NCBI GenBank assembly: GCA_018398765.1
Contig: JAHBMJ010003319.1
Location: 5,001 to 69,000, forward strand
Origin: Chromera velia
Lineage: Eukaryota > Sar > Chromeraceae
Length of the DNA: 64,000 nt
Direction: 5' to 3'
Shown in pieces: positions 1 to 12,300 of the stretch. The notes below the pieces were generated by a model. It was not told the origin of the DNA. It saw only the letters and a list, made by a program, of their open reading frames with translations, and made no database searches. The position numbers and the translations under genes were made by a program. Numbering within the stretch: the first letter of the stretch is position 1; each line of letters opens with the position of its first letter.

Positions 1-330
1 TGTATGTATTAGCAAAAAAGCATATAACATGCACACCCACATATTAAAAATTAATTAATTAATTAATCAATTAATTAATTTAAAAAAACGCCGAGCGCTA
101 TATTGCAGTGATCGAGGCACTATATAATATATATTTACTTACTCACTTAATTGTGGTTAAGCCTAGAGTCTCTGAAACTAGAGACAAATGGCAACCCATA
201 CATGCAGTTGTAAACAAAAGGAGCAAACCGCCGCAGCTTAGCCTGCTTCCGCATAAATATGAACAACTACGACCCTCCACAGCCTAGGCTGAAGCTAAAG
301 GCTGAACAACCACATAAGACGTGCGCGCAC
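1..330. other. AT-rich gene-free edge
   Basis: No gene is seen. The stretch is AT-rich, with a TTAATTAA-type run near 50-80. Around 128-172 it carries a segment (ATATATTTACTTACTCACTTAATTG and on to GCCTAGA) that recurs in similar form near 25038-25073, so it is probably a dispersed repeat. Confidence 0.5.
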
Positions 331-2739
331 TCATTTCAGATAAGCTTCGATCAGTGCACTTACCTTCTTTGGCTCCCGATCCATAATGAATGAAACGAGC
401 TCTCTTACATATGTCTCTTCTTCCTCAATACTTCTTCCCCCAGCTGCAGCAGTCCATCTTGCTCTGCAGACCCTTTCACCAATTCCTGTTCTCTTTTTCA
501 TTCTCTCTGCCAGCGAATGAAGTTTAGATCTAAGCTGCTCTGTTCGCACGCATGCACACAATTGATGCACCGCATCGTCGATCACCTTTTTACCTTCGAC
601 TGCAGGACAGTGAATACAATCTTCTTCGCAAGATCCACCGTGTCTCTTTCCCCCACCAGCGCATGCTCGAAGGAGAGAAGTGAAAAAAAAACTACCAGAT
701 AAGAGAGAGCGAGGCAGAGTATACAATTGAACTGTGTAACCTCACCCCCTTCTAACCGTCCCCCCTAAAAGCAACATGGCCAGACGCTGGTGCGATCGGT
801 TCTCTATCTGAAAATTACTCAGTCGGAAGTTGTGTGGATAGATGCTACATGAACGGATGAGCCTATGCTCGCCGACGGGTCTTGAAGTCAACTATTCCAA
901 CAACCATTCTGAGGCTTCTCTTTCCATCGCTTTCTGCCTGAGTATCCATTTATTCGTTCCGTTTCTCCCTCTCTGGCTTTTTTTTCTCAAAAGATCTGGT
1001 GTGATTGTCTGAAGCATGCTACTGGCTGAATTGGGCCACACTGGGGTCAGCAATCTGTGTCATGCATCCCAGACTGCTCGAGGAACCTCCCTTTCTGTTC
1101 TCTTTATGCTTTCTATGAAACCTCCCAACCGATAAGAAAGGATCTCTCTCATGGGACGCACACCAACCGAAACCAAAGTTAGCACCTTGAAAGAGTTATA
1201 GAGCAAATGGAATGTCCAGCACACAAATCGAAGCTGCAATGCATCAAGTGCAACGATATCTCTCTGACTTACCGGCAAGGCTTCCAGCGAGTACGTTGCT
1301 ACCGGCTCCCAGAGCGCCTGCAGTAAACAAACTTTGCATCGGGGGGGCAAAGGACCTAAGGATGAACAAGTGCCCATCACTGCCCCCAAACAGCGCTCAG
1401 CACTTTCAAGTCGGTCCTTGACTAACTTTCGTGGGTCCTCTCCCTCAAACACATGACACCCAAGGTATGTATAGCTCTCTACACGTTCAACTGTCTTCCC
1501 TTCAAAAGTCACTTCCCCTTCTATTTCCCTTCTTGAGCCTGAGAGTGCGAGAACTTTTGTTTTCTTTAAATTCACTTTCAACCTATGTTCCTGACAATAA
1601 GAGGCCAAACGGTCTAAACACCACTGCAGGTCAGAAGTAGAGTGAACAAAAATAATAAGATCATCTACGTAACCTATGCTCTTAAGCAGTAAGTCCGCCA
1701 ATCTTACCTCCTCAGGGATACGGGGTCGCTGCTCCGTTGTTTCACTCTCCTCCCTCCTCTCTCCGCATTCTCCCCCCCTCTGTTTTTCATCCGTATCTGA
1801 TTCCCCATCCAAGCCGTTAACAGCTTCCCTTCCTTAAACACTCAGAGCAGAATGAATATTATTAATAAACAAAAGAAAAAGAAGAGGAGAAAGTGGATCT
1901 CCCTGTTTTACCCCTGCACTTTTAGGAAAGACCCAATCCGACCCATCCACCCTTCCTCACATATTCATATACATGGAATAAATCATACATACGTCCTTCT
2001 CGCTGACTCCTTCCTCTCTAAGTCTGTCAATCATTTTCTTTCTGGGTACTCGGTCAAATACCTTGCTGAAGTCAACAAACGCTGCAAGGAGGGGTCTGTG
2101 TCTCTTCTTTGCTGAAGCCGTGAGAGCATGAAGAGCAGCTATCGCTTCCTTTGTACCGACCCCCTTCCTGAAACCCACCTGTCGTTCATCTATGTTTGTT
2201 GTCTCCCTTAACCGGCCATCCATCAACAACGCAAACAACTTTGCCAGAAGGCAGACGATGTGTATGGGCCTCCATTTGTCACAAGAGGGAGAGATGTGAC
2301 CTTTTGGAACAGGAGCGATTCGAATGAAGTTCTATTTTTCTGGCCAGAAAGAAAAAATGAAAAAAAGATTGAAAAAAATAAAAAGGAGAAAACGAGACAG
2401 ACGAGAAGAGGAAAAGCATAAATGTACCTGCGCAGGGGAGATTCTTTCAAGGCCGGCTGCCTTCTTTGGGTCGATTGCCTTCAGTATCTTCTCACATTTA
2501 TCGAAAGAGAAGAAAGGTGCCGGGGGGGGAGCTGGTGTTTCATCCTTCTTTTGAGGCTCCAGTCCGTCCCCACTGAACACATCGGCCCAAAAATTTGAAA
2601 ACGAAAAGGCGGACGGCTTTTCTCCCTCACTCCTACTCTCTGCCTTTTGTCTCTCCCTCCTCCATTTCCATAGGGCTGCTGGGTCCTTAGCAGCTTCTTC
2701 CGCGAGTTTCTCTGCCTGAAGTACTGTTTTATGCTTCAA
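331..2739 (-). mobile_element. Decayed LINE (non-LTR retrotransposon) reverse transcriptase region
   Basis: One minus-strand reading frame runs through this interval and is interrupted by stop codons, not frameshifts: the open pieces 2739-2332, 2238-1957, 1812-1060 and 726-331 all share the same frame. Order of parts: DPKKAAGLERISPAQ (early fingers, about 2470-2430), VPKG followed by WRPI, QVGFRKG and FVDFSKVFDRVP (motif A, about 2310-2020), GVKQGDPLSPLLF (motif B, about 1910-1870), YVDD (motif C, about 1670), YLG (motif E, about 1460), and a C-terminal Cys-rich piece (CIHCP, then H and C). No endonuclease is seen upstream of 2739, so the copy looks 5'-truncated. At least five in-frame stops make it dead. 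A 96-bp GT...AG, T-rich segment (2427-2332) interrupts the RT. The assignment to LINE-type RT is firm; the clade is not determined. Confidence 0.85.
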
Positions 2740-5700
2740 TTAATAAAGGATTGGTCCCCTGCTCCGGTGTTCTATGATGTTCTATACACTGGTATGCGCT
2801 GGCATGCAATGCATGTTATCTACAATATATAAATTCTGTGAAATTCTGTGTGATGTACGAACAAAAATCGTATACGTATGGACCTTCCCCCTCTGCTCAT
2901 GCCATGCATCCGCCGGCCCCCGCACGGCACGCCCGCGTACCTAGCCGCGTACCTGCTGCCCCGCGTGCTTTAGCCTGCCCGCCGGTATAGCAATTAAACT
3001 CAGGCTTACCATGCTGTACGTAGCTCTTAATTTAACGACATACACCTAACCAGTTGGGTGAGTGCCTCGGAGGGCCCTTTAGGGGGTCCATAAATTTGAT
3101 TGATGTGCACCATCGGGGGCTTGGGTATGTCTTATGCAGGTGCATGGGGCAGAGGCCACGGCAATGTGCACAAAGTATACTTTTCGGAACCGCGCGAGCA
3201 TGCACTTGCAACTCTGTACGAGTTACTTGAGGAACACGCATATGCGAAGTAATTAAGGTATATGTGCGATTACGGCTCCGTGCGAGTTGCTTGAGGCGCA
3301 CATTTTGGAATTCGGGCGACACCGTGACAGCCGGAGATAGAAGCGACCTCCCCCCCAAAAATAAAAAAATGCATTATGCGAGTGCGTGCGATCTCAGGGC
3401 CTCTCAGCTGATCTCAGCAGAGCTGAGCTACCCTCCGAGGCGATACATTACTAATATATGCGACTGAGGGTGTGTCATGATTGTATATCAAAATGCGTGA
3501 CGGATGTCAGTACAAAACGCCGTAACATGAGATCACTGCCGTGGTACGGTACAGAACTAGACAAGAACCGAGGCCCTAGCTGGGCCCCGGCATTTGACAG
3601 CTGCATGAGAATCTTAGTAACGCATGCGTCCTTATCAGACACACATGACATTGATGCGCATGCATCACACAACCGCGGCCGTCACGCACGGCAAACGCGC
3701 GGCTCCACCATGTCGGCCCCTTGGGCCCCGGCCCGACCAAATCAAACATATTTTTTCAGCAGCATTGCATTGAATCACCATCATTCATCATCTGTTGTTC
3801 CCAAGTTGTCTTTCCCATTTTACAGCCTTTGCTGTGCCTCGAATCACAGAGTGCTGTCTGTTATTTTTTTATTTCTACCAAGGCGCCGAACATTATTTTG
3901 CTTCTGTTGCTTATCAACCGCCCATGACTCCCAATGTCGTTGCAAACCAATATACACACTTCTGAAATTCCCCACTGCTCTCCTTAAAACCTCCTTGTGG
4001 CTCCTCCAAGCTCTGCAAGAGCTGTTTGGAAGAGACTATGCCAAGGATCCATGCAGATCGACACTCGGAGGGATGACAGAATTTCTAAAATACACATATT
4101 AATGAAGATAACTTTATAGGGTCAGGTCACCCTGTCTCCTGTATAGGCCGGTGAATTAATCGATATTTTTTTTTTTCTACTTTCTTTCATGTGATTGTGC
4201 TAATCCAAGTGCTCGCATCGTCTCATTTCTCTTTCTCACTGCTTTTCACGCTCAAATTGTGTGCATCTGTTGCATGGACCCTGCTTTGCATACCGCTTTT
4301 TGCGTACGAGTAGAATCCAAAAAGAGAATCCACTGACAGAGATGGAAGAGGAAGCATAGAAACAATGTAAGTCATGCCACTTAATTTCGGATGGGGGTCT
4401 CTAAAGGTTCAACTATGCCTCGATAGCCTGCCTAGTGTATTTGGCTCTTCGTGCAACGCATCGCCCAAATAGGAGCCTTTGTCTGGACAATTAACCTTTT
4501 GCTCACGATTTTGATTCTACTAATAGAGGTGTGATAACTTCACATTCAGTTGGTTGACCGAGTCACATATAAGGTAGTAGGAATGTTTATGCATGTCTCG
4601 TACTTTCAACCCCGAATTCAGACTTCGAAGAACAGGCTTTCCTGTTTCCTCTATGCAACTGCAGGTGGGTCTTTTGATGGCGGACTTCAAGATGGAAGTA
4701 CGTCTGCAACTTGACCCACAAATATGGAATAAGAGACACGGAGCGGTGCAAGAAGTGCATGAGGCCCGAGAAAAGAGAGGGAGGACCCCTTCGAGGTACA
4801 TAGAAAGAAAAACCTCTTCCATGTAGGCTGGGAGGAGCATCGATAGCTTGTTAGTGGTCGTTTGTTGGAGTTTTGGGGATTTAGGGACAGACGGAAGGGA
4901 GACGTAAGCCTCCTTCCTAGAATCACGATATGACAGTCTTCTTTGGAGAAGAGTTTTCGTGGGCCTCGAGAATTAATTCATGTAAATCAGGCAGAAGAGA
5001 CAACTTTCATACTGGTTGGTTCACCGGTGCTAGTTTTGTGACGGTAAATCTGTGCGCTGGTCTACTTCCCATATTTATACATCTAATGCTTTGTTCAGAC
5101 CAACTCAAAGTTCGAGTGTTCTCTACTCAATGACATCTCTTCTCTTTTCCAGTATGTTCTCTCTTTCTCTTCTTTCCTCCTCTATACCACCTATCTTCTA
5201 CTGTATTTGGCTTCATTTTCTGCATGATTGGGAAGCTTCACTTTCTACACCTCCCGCCCCTCCCTCTTGTATGCAAGAGCAGATAACATTTCAGTGGAAC
5301 TTCAGGATGCTGCTGTCTAAGAAAAGTGCGAAAGAAGAGAAAGGTCTGAGGGCGCAGAACTGTGCAGCTGTAAGTTGATCGACCCAGCTGTCTTCCATCT
5401 GCTCCCCCTTTTTCGTGCTTAGTGTTAGTTAGTTTGTCTCAGCCCCTGACAGAGAGGGCCAGTCAGCTACTTTTTTCTTCTACTTTTCTTTTCGGCCCTC
5501 CCGAATCGATACATAGATGCATGGATGAAGAAAGTATTCAGGTTAACAACGTTAAACTTACTTTGTTAATTTTTTTGCAATGACACTCTTCTAGAGAATG
5601 CATAAACAACGACATTGTTAAACAGATTTGTTCTCTGCAAATCTCTCCAATGCTACAGTATGCCTCTATTTTCCCTTATTGTCTCAGACAGGAATTATTT

Positions 5701-5960
5701 AATATGCTTCGCTTTTCCCTTTATCCATGTATTCGCCGTTTCGTTGCAGAGTCCATTGAGGAGGATCAAGAGCAGACGAAGCCTTTCCTAGGAAAGCAGC
5801 CCCGGCTCTCTTAATTACAGCTCTTCCTCATACTCTGGGGTTTGAGGATATCTGCTTGGCCTCCGAGTCCTCTTAGCTCCTGAACTAGGCTCCTGAAGCC
5901 GAAATTGAATTAAAGACAGACTCAAGACACGTACGCTGGCAGATGTGGAAGTAAGGAGTA
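2740..5960. other. Gene-free or unrecognised stretch
   Basis: Several open frames are present (for example 3458-4102 on plus), but none shows a recognisable motif, repeated domain or convincing splice-phase continuity. There is a GC-rich patch near 2900-3000 and a weak internal similarity between about 3207-3240 and 3270-3302 (GAGTTNCTTGAGG core). I see no supported gene. Confidence 0.4.
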
Positions 5961-6672
5961 GTAGGGAGCTGCGATAAAAATATGAAAACCGGCTGCCGAG
6001 GAAATTTTGGAACCTTCTGTAGCATCTGCCAGCCTTTCAGTCTTCTGGCCATCCTTCCTTCAAGGATGTTCAATCAACTTCTTACCGTTGCAAAATGGAT
6101 CATGTTTGCCTTCCTTCTAATCTGGCTGATGAAGGCACCCTTTTTTTTTATTTTTTGGAACTTTCCCTTCGTCGACCTCAGAGAGAAAAACGCCTCGTTC
6201 GAGATGGCATGTTTCAAAAACCGTCTCCATCTCCTGTTTGAGGCGAAAGTGGGCGAGGAGGAGAGCTCAGAGGTGATGACGAAGGTGCAGATAGTCTTTC
6301 TACACCAAAATATCATTCCTTTCTGGCCCTTCTCAGAGAAACACCAGCCGTTCAGGAGTTCCAGCTCCAATATGAGTGACAAAGTGAGGAGCTGTGAAAG
6401 AAAAGTGAAAACGGTCCTTCCGGAGCACCTACCAGCCTTCCGGCCATCCTTTCTTTCTTTCTTCCTTCCTTCTTTCCTTCCTTCAGGGATATTAAATGAA
6501 CTTCTGACTGCTGTACAGTGGATTGTGTGAGCCTTTCTTCTGATTTGGCTGCTCCATTTGCTATTTAAGGCCAAACAGGGGGAGGAAGAGAGCTCGGAGG
6601 TCAATGATTACAAAGGTGTAGATGGTTTTTCTGCATTAGAATGTAATTTCCTGCTGGCCCTTCTCAAAGTAC

Positions 6673-7161
6673 CTAGTCAAAGTACACCCAGCCCTTCATA
6701 TGGCCAGAACCACCTTCACTTAGGTCCAGTCCTGCCCCACTGGCTACACGGATACTGGCTCTGCCTGTGTTATCATTGACCACCGTCCCTGCCATGCCCA
6801 TCACCAGAGCTGCCCCTGACAGTGTCCCCACCAAGTCCTCCTTGTCGACCTGAGCCGGGGTCTTCGGTGGAAGTGTGAGAAGGGCAGAGAAGAGAGTAGA
6901 GACGGTGTCCCTCCACACGGCAGACAGCACTTCCATGCCGTGTCTATCAGGTAGGAAGAGTGAGCGCCTCCTCCACATCCTTCTCCTTGTGTCTCTGTTC
7001 GTGTGCGCCCAGCAGATAGTCCTCCTCGTGAAGGATGGCATGGCCTCCAAGACCTTTTTGTTTTTGTTGGCTGGGGAGAGCGAGAGGGGGACGGGGCTAG
7101 AGAAGGAACTCATGGTCTGCCGCTGCCTCGTCTCCCTCCATACTGTAAAGATCGTGAGCAA
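6673..7161 (-). pseudogene. Unrecognised gene fragment inside the repeat patch
   Basis: The minus strand is open for 162 codons, and its second half looks like ordinary protein (for example LPPKTPAQVDKEDLVGTLSG followed by a small hydrophobic stretch). It is bounded on both sides by the diverged repeat blocks and has no clear start or splice partner. I do not recognise the family. It may be an exon carried into the patch by duplication or simply a fortuitous open frame. Confidence 0.25.
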
Positions 7162-7664
7162 GATGAGCTTCCGCTTTGTTTCTTCAATCCAGGCACTTCC
7201 AGCCTTTTTTTTCAGTTTTTAGAACTTTTCCTTCGTCAACCTCAGAGAGAAGAACGCCTCGTTTGAGACGGCATGTTTCAAAAACCGTCTCTATCTCCTG
7301 TTTGAGGCGAAAGAGGGGGAGGAGAGCTCGCAGGTCAATGCCATAATAAAGGTGCAGATGGTCTTTCTACACCAAAATGTGATTTCTTATTGGCCCTTCT
7401 CACAGTATATCCAACCTTTTATGTGGCTGAGTCGTTATGCCCCTAAGCACAAGGAGATATGGATGACCCCGAATTGGTTTGCATACAGGGTCGTGAGCGG
7501 GATAAGCTTCCGCTTTGTATCTTTTATCCAGGTTGTTTGTCTGACCTGCATGGGAACACGGGACCCTGCCTTGTTACGAGACTGTGAGAAGGGAAGAAAT
7601 TCTCTCTGAAAGAGATTGGTTAACATTTCAGTCTTGATATGACCAAAAAAACCTGAAAGACTGC

Positions 7665-7973
7665 AGGTGGTTTCTGACCTCCACCCTAGGCAACGTGGAA
7701 GACGAAGAGCAAGGATGCAAGTACTTTTGCTCGACTAGGCAGACGTATCAGACGCTTGGAAGGAACTACTGGGCGTTTGCGCGATACTGCCTGGAAGTGA
7801 TGGGGGCTAGGATGGGGGTAGAAGACACCTCTATCCCTTCGGAGGTCACGTTCCTCGCAAGGTACTTCGGAAGAAACGAGAGTGACGACCACACGCGACT
7901 GCTTAAAGTTTCCGACACAGACCAAGCCGCCTTTACGCAAAAGCAGGATGCCAGACAGGTGTCCAACCGACCG
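7665..7973 (+). pseudogene. Possible isolated exon, unrecognised
   Basis: An open frame follows a possible acceptor (ACTGCAG at about 7664) and ends at a possible donor (CCG|GTAATT). Its composition is protein-like (YWAFARYCLEVMGARMG, then FLARYFGRNESDDHTRLL). No partner exon in matching phase was found nearby, and the sequence just after the donor belongs to a repeat block that recurs near 8448. The family is not recognised. Confidence 0.3.
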
Positions 7974-8130
7974 GTAATTTGCATTGTTTTTATGTTAAAG
8001 ATTGTTCAAAATCCTTACGGTGGCCCGTGAATCGGATACCACAAAAACTTTTGCGGTATTTTGTTTCTTTGTTGTATCTGATGGTCTAGCGGCTTTGTCT
8101 CTTTCTTTTCATCATTCATTCATTCAATCA

Positions 8131-8147
8131 TTCTTTCTTTCTTTTTT

Positions 8148-8178
<31 letters not shown>
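8131..8178. repeat. (TTTC)n microsatellite
   Basis: Tetranucleotide TTTC tract with one T expansion, within the diverged repeat patch. Confidence 0.9.
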
Positions 8179-8179
<1 letters not shown>

Positions 8180-8376
8180 ACTAATTTCTACAGATGTTGA
8201 AGACGACTAATTCCTTCTGCACTGAAGGACGTCCAGGCCCTTCCTCCAGGTTTTGCAAGAGTTCACCCTAAGCTCCTCCTCCTATTGGTTCGCCTACAAG
8301 GTCGTTGAAGGAATAAGCTCCTGTTTTGTGTCTTCAAAGGACCGGTCACCACCGGTATACAAACTAAAGCCAACTT

Positions 8377-8423
8377 CATTCATTCATTCATTCATTCATT
8401 CATTCATTCATTCATTCATTCAT
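8377..8423. repeat. (CATT)n microsatellite
   Basis: About eleven uninterrupted copies of CATT within the diverged repeat patch. Confidence 0.95.
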
Positions 8424-8510
8424 ACGGTATTTAACAACTCTAGCTAGTAATTTGCATTGTTCTTTAATATGTCAAAGACTGTTCAAAATCCTTTTGATGG
8501 CCCACGATCC

Positions 8511-9103
8511 CAGAAATCTTTACAATCAAGTTTAATGTGTTCATTTAATTCATGAGTATGTTTCTTAATTTTTTTTTCAATTGAATAAATATGTTTTTTG
8601 CTAGTTTTTGCTAGACGTTAGGGAAAAATGAAACAATGATTGTTAACTGTAGATTCAGTAGTAGTAGAGAAAATCTTTAGACTAAAAAGTCTAAAATTTT
8701 TTAATTGTGTCACATAATTTATGACATAAAATAGAAATAGAATCGATTCATTCTAACTGTTAAACCTATGACTGAGCGTATAATTGATTAGCTCTTAGTA
8801 TACACATGCACCTAGATGCACACTGGCAATTTGAACTTCAAAGTTCTACTGAGTAGTAATTCGATCGTTATACTTCCTAATTTTTGATATGTATAAGTTA
8901 AGACCATGCAACTGAAATTTTTCAAAAATTCTAGTCAAATTATAATTTTAAAAATTGTAGTAACATTTTCACTAATTCAAGTTAGAAAAACAGTTGAAAA
9001 TTCAATTCGAAACTAGAAAGTCAGATCATGATAAATTTGTTTTCAAGATCCATGTATTTTTTGCCATATAATACAGAGTACATTCTTAGCTACATTTGTC
9101 TTT
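8511..9103. other. AT-rich gene-free block
   Basis: A/T-rich sequence with no supported open frame. It lies downstream of the 3' end of the large minus-strand gene and separates it from the repeat patch. Confidence 0.6.
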
Positions 9104-9257
9104 TTATTCACCGTCTTCGTCGTCTTCTGCCAGTGACTCTCCGTCGGAGTCCCCGATCGTCCATTCGACAAAGATCGACTGACCAGGTACTAGCGCCACC
9201 ACGGGCTCTCTTTTCTTCAAGAAGGGTTCCAAAGAAGGGAGCTTTATCGATTGGACT
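9104..9257 (-). CDS. Possible alternative or extra 3'-terminal exon
   Basis: A good acceptor (CTCACATTTTGTAG at 9258 and above) precedes an open frame that ends in an acidic tail, SDGESLAEDDEDGE, and a TAA stop. It lies just downstream of the last modelled exon of the large cadherin-like gene, so it could be an alternative last exon of that gene (only a weak phase-1 donor, C|GTTATC, precedes it) or the end of a separate short transcript. Transcript evidence is lacking. Confidence 0.3.
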
Positions 9258-9368
9258 ACAAAATGTGAGAGACAGTGTGAGAAGAGGCAAGAGATTGGAA
9301 GCAGAAGCCGTCCAACGAAAGATGTAATCAATTAAGTCTTTCAAGGAGTGAACAGAAAACAATTCGCA

Positions 9369-12300
9369 TCAACTGCCTGGATAACGAAATCCTGATCCAG
9401 CTCCCGGCCGAATATACGGCATCATGCCTGGGCCCGAGGAAGGGAACACTGCCGCGGCCCCGGTCCATTGCCTCCGTGGTGCGTAGGGGGGCATTTCAGT
9501 CTCGCTCGCACTGCTCTCTTCATCCTCCCCTTCAGAGTCACTCAAAGTCTCCTTCGTCAGTGCAGCCTGCTGTCTTCTGAACTGATGCACCCACGGCGAC
9601 ACGTACTGCCCCCCCAGGTCTACCTGGACCGTCTGAGGGGGCACGGGCCTGGGAACATACCCCCATGTGCTGCTCTGAAGGGGCCCCGGCACAGTGGCCG
9701 GGGGGCCCTGGGCCCTCTGTAGGGGACTCGAGGGCGGCGCCACGGAGATGACGAGCACAGTTGCCTGACGGGACCCCCCCGCCTGTCCGGAGTGGACAGC
9801 AGCCCTCACCTCTTTCTCAATGGCCCTGCAAGAAGGCACCCACCATGCAGTCAACGAATACAATCATGCAGTCGGAAATGGGCGTAGTCTCTCAATGGCT
9901 GTGTGCATCAATCAGGAAATCGCGTGATGCCAAAGCATGGCACATTTAACGGTTCTCCCCGAAGGAGAGCCAGCCTGTGAGCCAAAAGTCCTTCTTTACT
10001 CACTCATCGATCAAGCAGTTGACCGACGCACTTGATTCATCAAGTCACACAAACAGAAACAGAGACCAGAGAAGAAGGGTCGAGTTGTGCGAAAGAAATC
10101 AGGAAGCCGAGACTTTCTGATGGCTGCAACCAACACATGCAGAAAAAAACAACTAAATCCACGGGGGCTCCCTCACAAGCAGTCTGCTTTGTATGGTCAC
10201 AGAAAGACGCCACCCTTTGATTGACTGACTGACTGACTGACTGACTGTTGCAGTTCCCGTGCGCACGGCCGAATTTGGCGTCCTCTGGAGAGAAAGGCGA
10301 AAAGGGGGGCAGATGCATCGTCTCTGCAGACAGGCAGGAAGGAAGGAAGAAGGCGATCAATGTGCGGGAGAGATAAGAGGCAAGAGCGGTCAAAGACGAA
10401 CGAACTGGACAGAATGAGAAAGGGGAAAATACAACAGCAATTTCTTTGCCTCTCCTTCATGCACGGTGAAAGTAAGTTGAGCTCTTGACTTACATGTAGA
10501 TTGTTTTGTTTCATTCAGTCTTCTTCGTATTCTTTGTACTTGTGTCCGAGATACCCGACCGCATTCCGTTTCTTCCTCTTCTCCACGCCCACGATGACTT
10601 TACGACCTGCTTACTTTCTTTCTTCGCCAATACAGAGATGGACGTGGAAATGTATTGACTCTCGTATCAAGTGTACACAAAAAAAAGTGCAGAGACTGAC
10701 TGACTGACAATCTGTACAGGTTCATGTGACGCCACGACTGCTGTGCCCCTCCCTTTCTTTCTCGCGTCGCATCGACTCCGGACGTCTCTGAAGGGATGAA
10801 CACGGAGCCGAGGGGAAGGGGAAGGTGGGGCCTCCCCACGACGCCTACCGAGGAAGTCGCTGAGGCCCCCCTCTGCTGGTGCTGCTGTGTGAGTGTGGCC
10901 ACAGGAACGAAACTCTGGAGGGCCTCTCTGAGGTCTCTGATGTGGAACTGGAGAGAGGGGGGCTCCTCGGGGTCTTCCTCCAGATCTCTGAAGATCTGCA
11001 GGCATGCACACAGAGAGGCAGATGGGCAGGCAGGTAGATAGACGCACCGACACACCCAAAGAGAGGAAAAGAGGGGCTATCTTCTTACTCTTAGCGGCTT
11101 CTGAAGATCTCGATCTCTCCCTCTCCTTCTCTAGATGTCTGCCTCTCTATCTGTGTACCTGCCCACCTGCCCGCCAGCCCGCCCTCCTGAAGGTGATGAC
11201 CCGGTGACAGAGTACTGCTGTTACAGATCAATTGAGTAAACAAATTGCCTTCTCCTCCTGCATATATTTTTCCACACCTCCCACCCCACCCCATGCAAAC
11301 AAACCTGGAGGGACACCAGAGGCCCCGAGGGGCTCCACTCGACGCGCGGTTCGATCTGAGAGAGAGACGTTGCATGTTAATGTGTCAGTATTAATACTTC
11401 TGCATGTGCGTATCACAGAGCTGTATCGTACGTGCGCTTTGTCCACAACCAAAAGAAAAGCAGAGAAGAATGTCTCTCTCTCAATACGACGAAAGAAATC
11501 CGAGCTCTCAGTCCCTGTGCTCTCGTTGATTGAAGTCCCCCCCCAAAACGAAAGACCCGAAAAAACCACTTGGATGCAGAAAAGGGCTAAACAGCTCCTC
11601 ATCTCTCCAAACAAACAAAACAGAAAAGGGCAGACAATCAACAGATCGTTCAGCCTCACATCCTTTCAAACAAACACCTTTCACTGTTGTGCTTACACAC
11701 TGAAAAAACTTCCTTAAATCTTTCACGAACACAAGAGCCGCCCGCCCACCTGAATTTCCATTATTTTCGCGTCTGTCAGGGCCTCACACGCCACCCCCGC
11801 CTCCACCTCTGCCACCCCCCTGACCCCATCCGTCTCCCTCACCGCCCCGGCCCTCCACCCCCTCCCAGGACCCAGAGGGACCCCGGCAGAGTCCACCACG
11901 GTCTGCCGCCTGTCCGCAGAAACCTCCAGAGGCCGTCGTCTGTCTTGCTCTCCAGCCGCAAAGAAGACGTGCACACACCGTTTTCCGGGACCGACAACTT
12001 CTTGCCTGCACTTCGAACGACACCAACCAACTTGAACCAAGAGCAGAGCAACTCACACGCCCTCCATGATGCCTTCCGCTTTTCTCACCCGGATACGGAG
12101 GTAGATGTAACGAGAAAGGAAAGTTCATTCCACACAACACGCCCGGTCTCAGTATATCACCGATGCCCTTTTTTCCAGGTGCGAAAAGACAAGAAAATTC
12201 CTTTCTCCGTCGCAAGATCCAAACATCGGCTTCCTCTTCCTGTCTCTGTGTCTCCCACAACCGCCAACCAATGAAGAATCAGAAGCTTGCACTTATCCTT

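Larger units (their letters stand above)
5965..8510. repeat. Patch of diverged repeated units
   Basis: Blocks recur in order with visible divergence. One block (GAGCTGYGA, GTGAAAAC, CCAGCCTT, CCATCCTT) occurs near 5970-6130 and 6392-6550. A second (TTGAGGCGAAA, GAGGAGAGCTC, TTTCTACACCAAAAT) occurs near 6160-6360 and 7210-7420, with a weaker copy near 6556-6700. A third (GGTCGTGAGCGGGATAAGCTTCCG) occurs near 7145-7200, 7460-7530 and 8280-8340. A fourth (AATTTGCATTGTT, TTCAAAATCCTT, TGGCCC) occurs near 7974-8025 and 8448-8505. The copies are roughly 80-90 percent alike by eye. Two gene-like stretches (6673-7161 and about 7665-7973) lie between copies. No transposase or terminal inverted repeat was found. 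Confidence 0.7.

Noticed and set aside
3458-4102. 214-codon plus-strand open frame
   Set aside because: No recognisable motif, low-information composition and no splice-phase continuity with neighbours.
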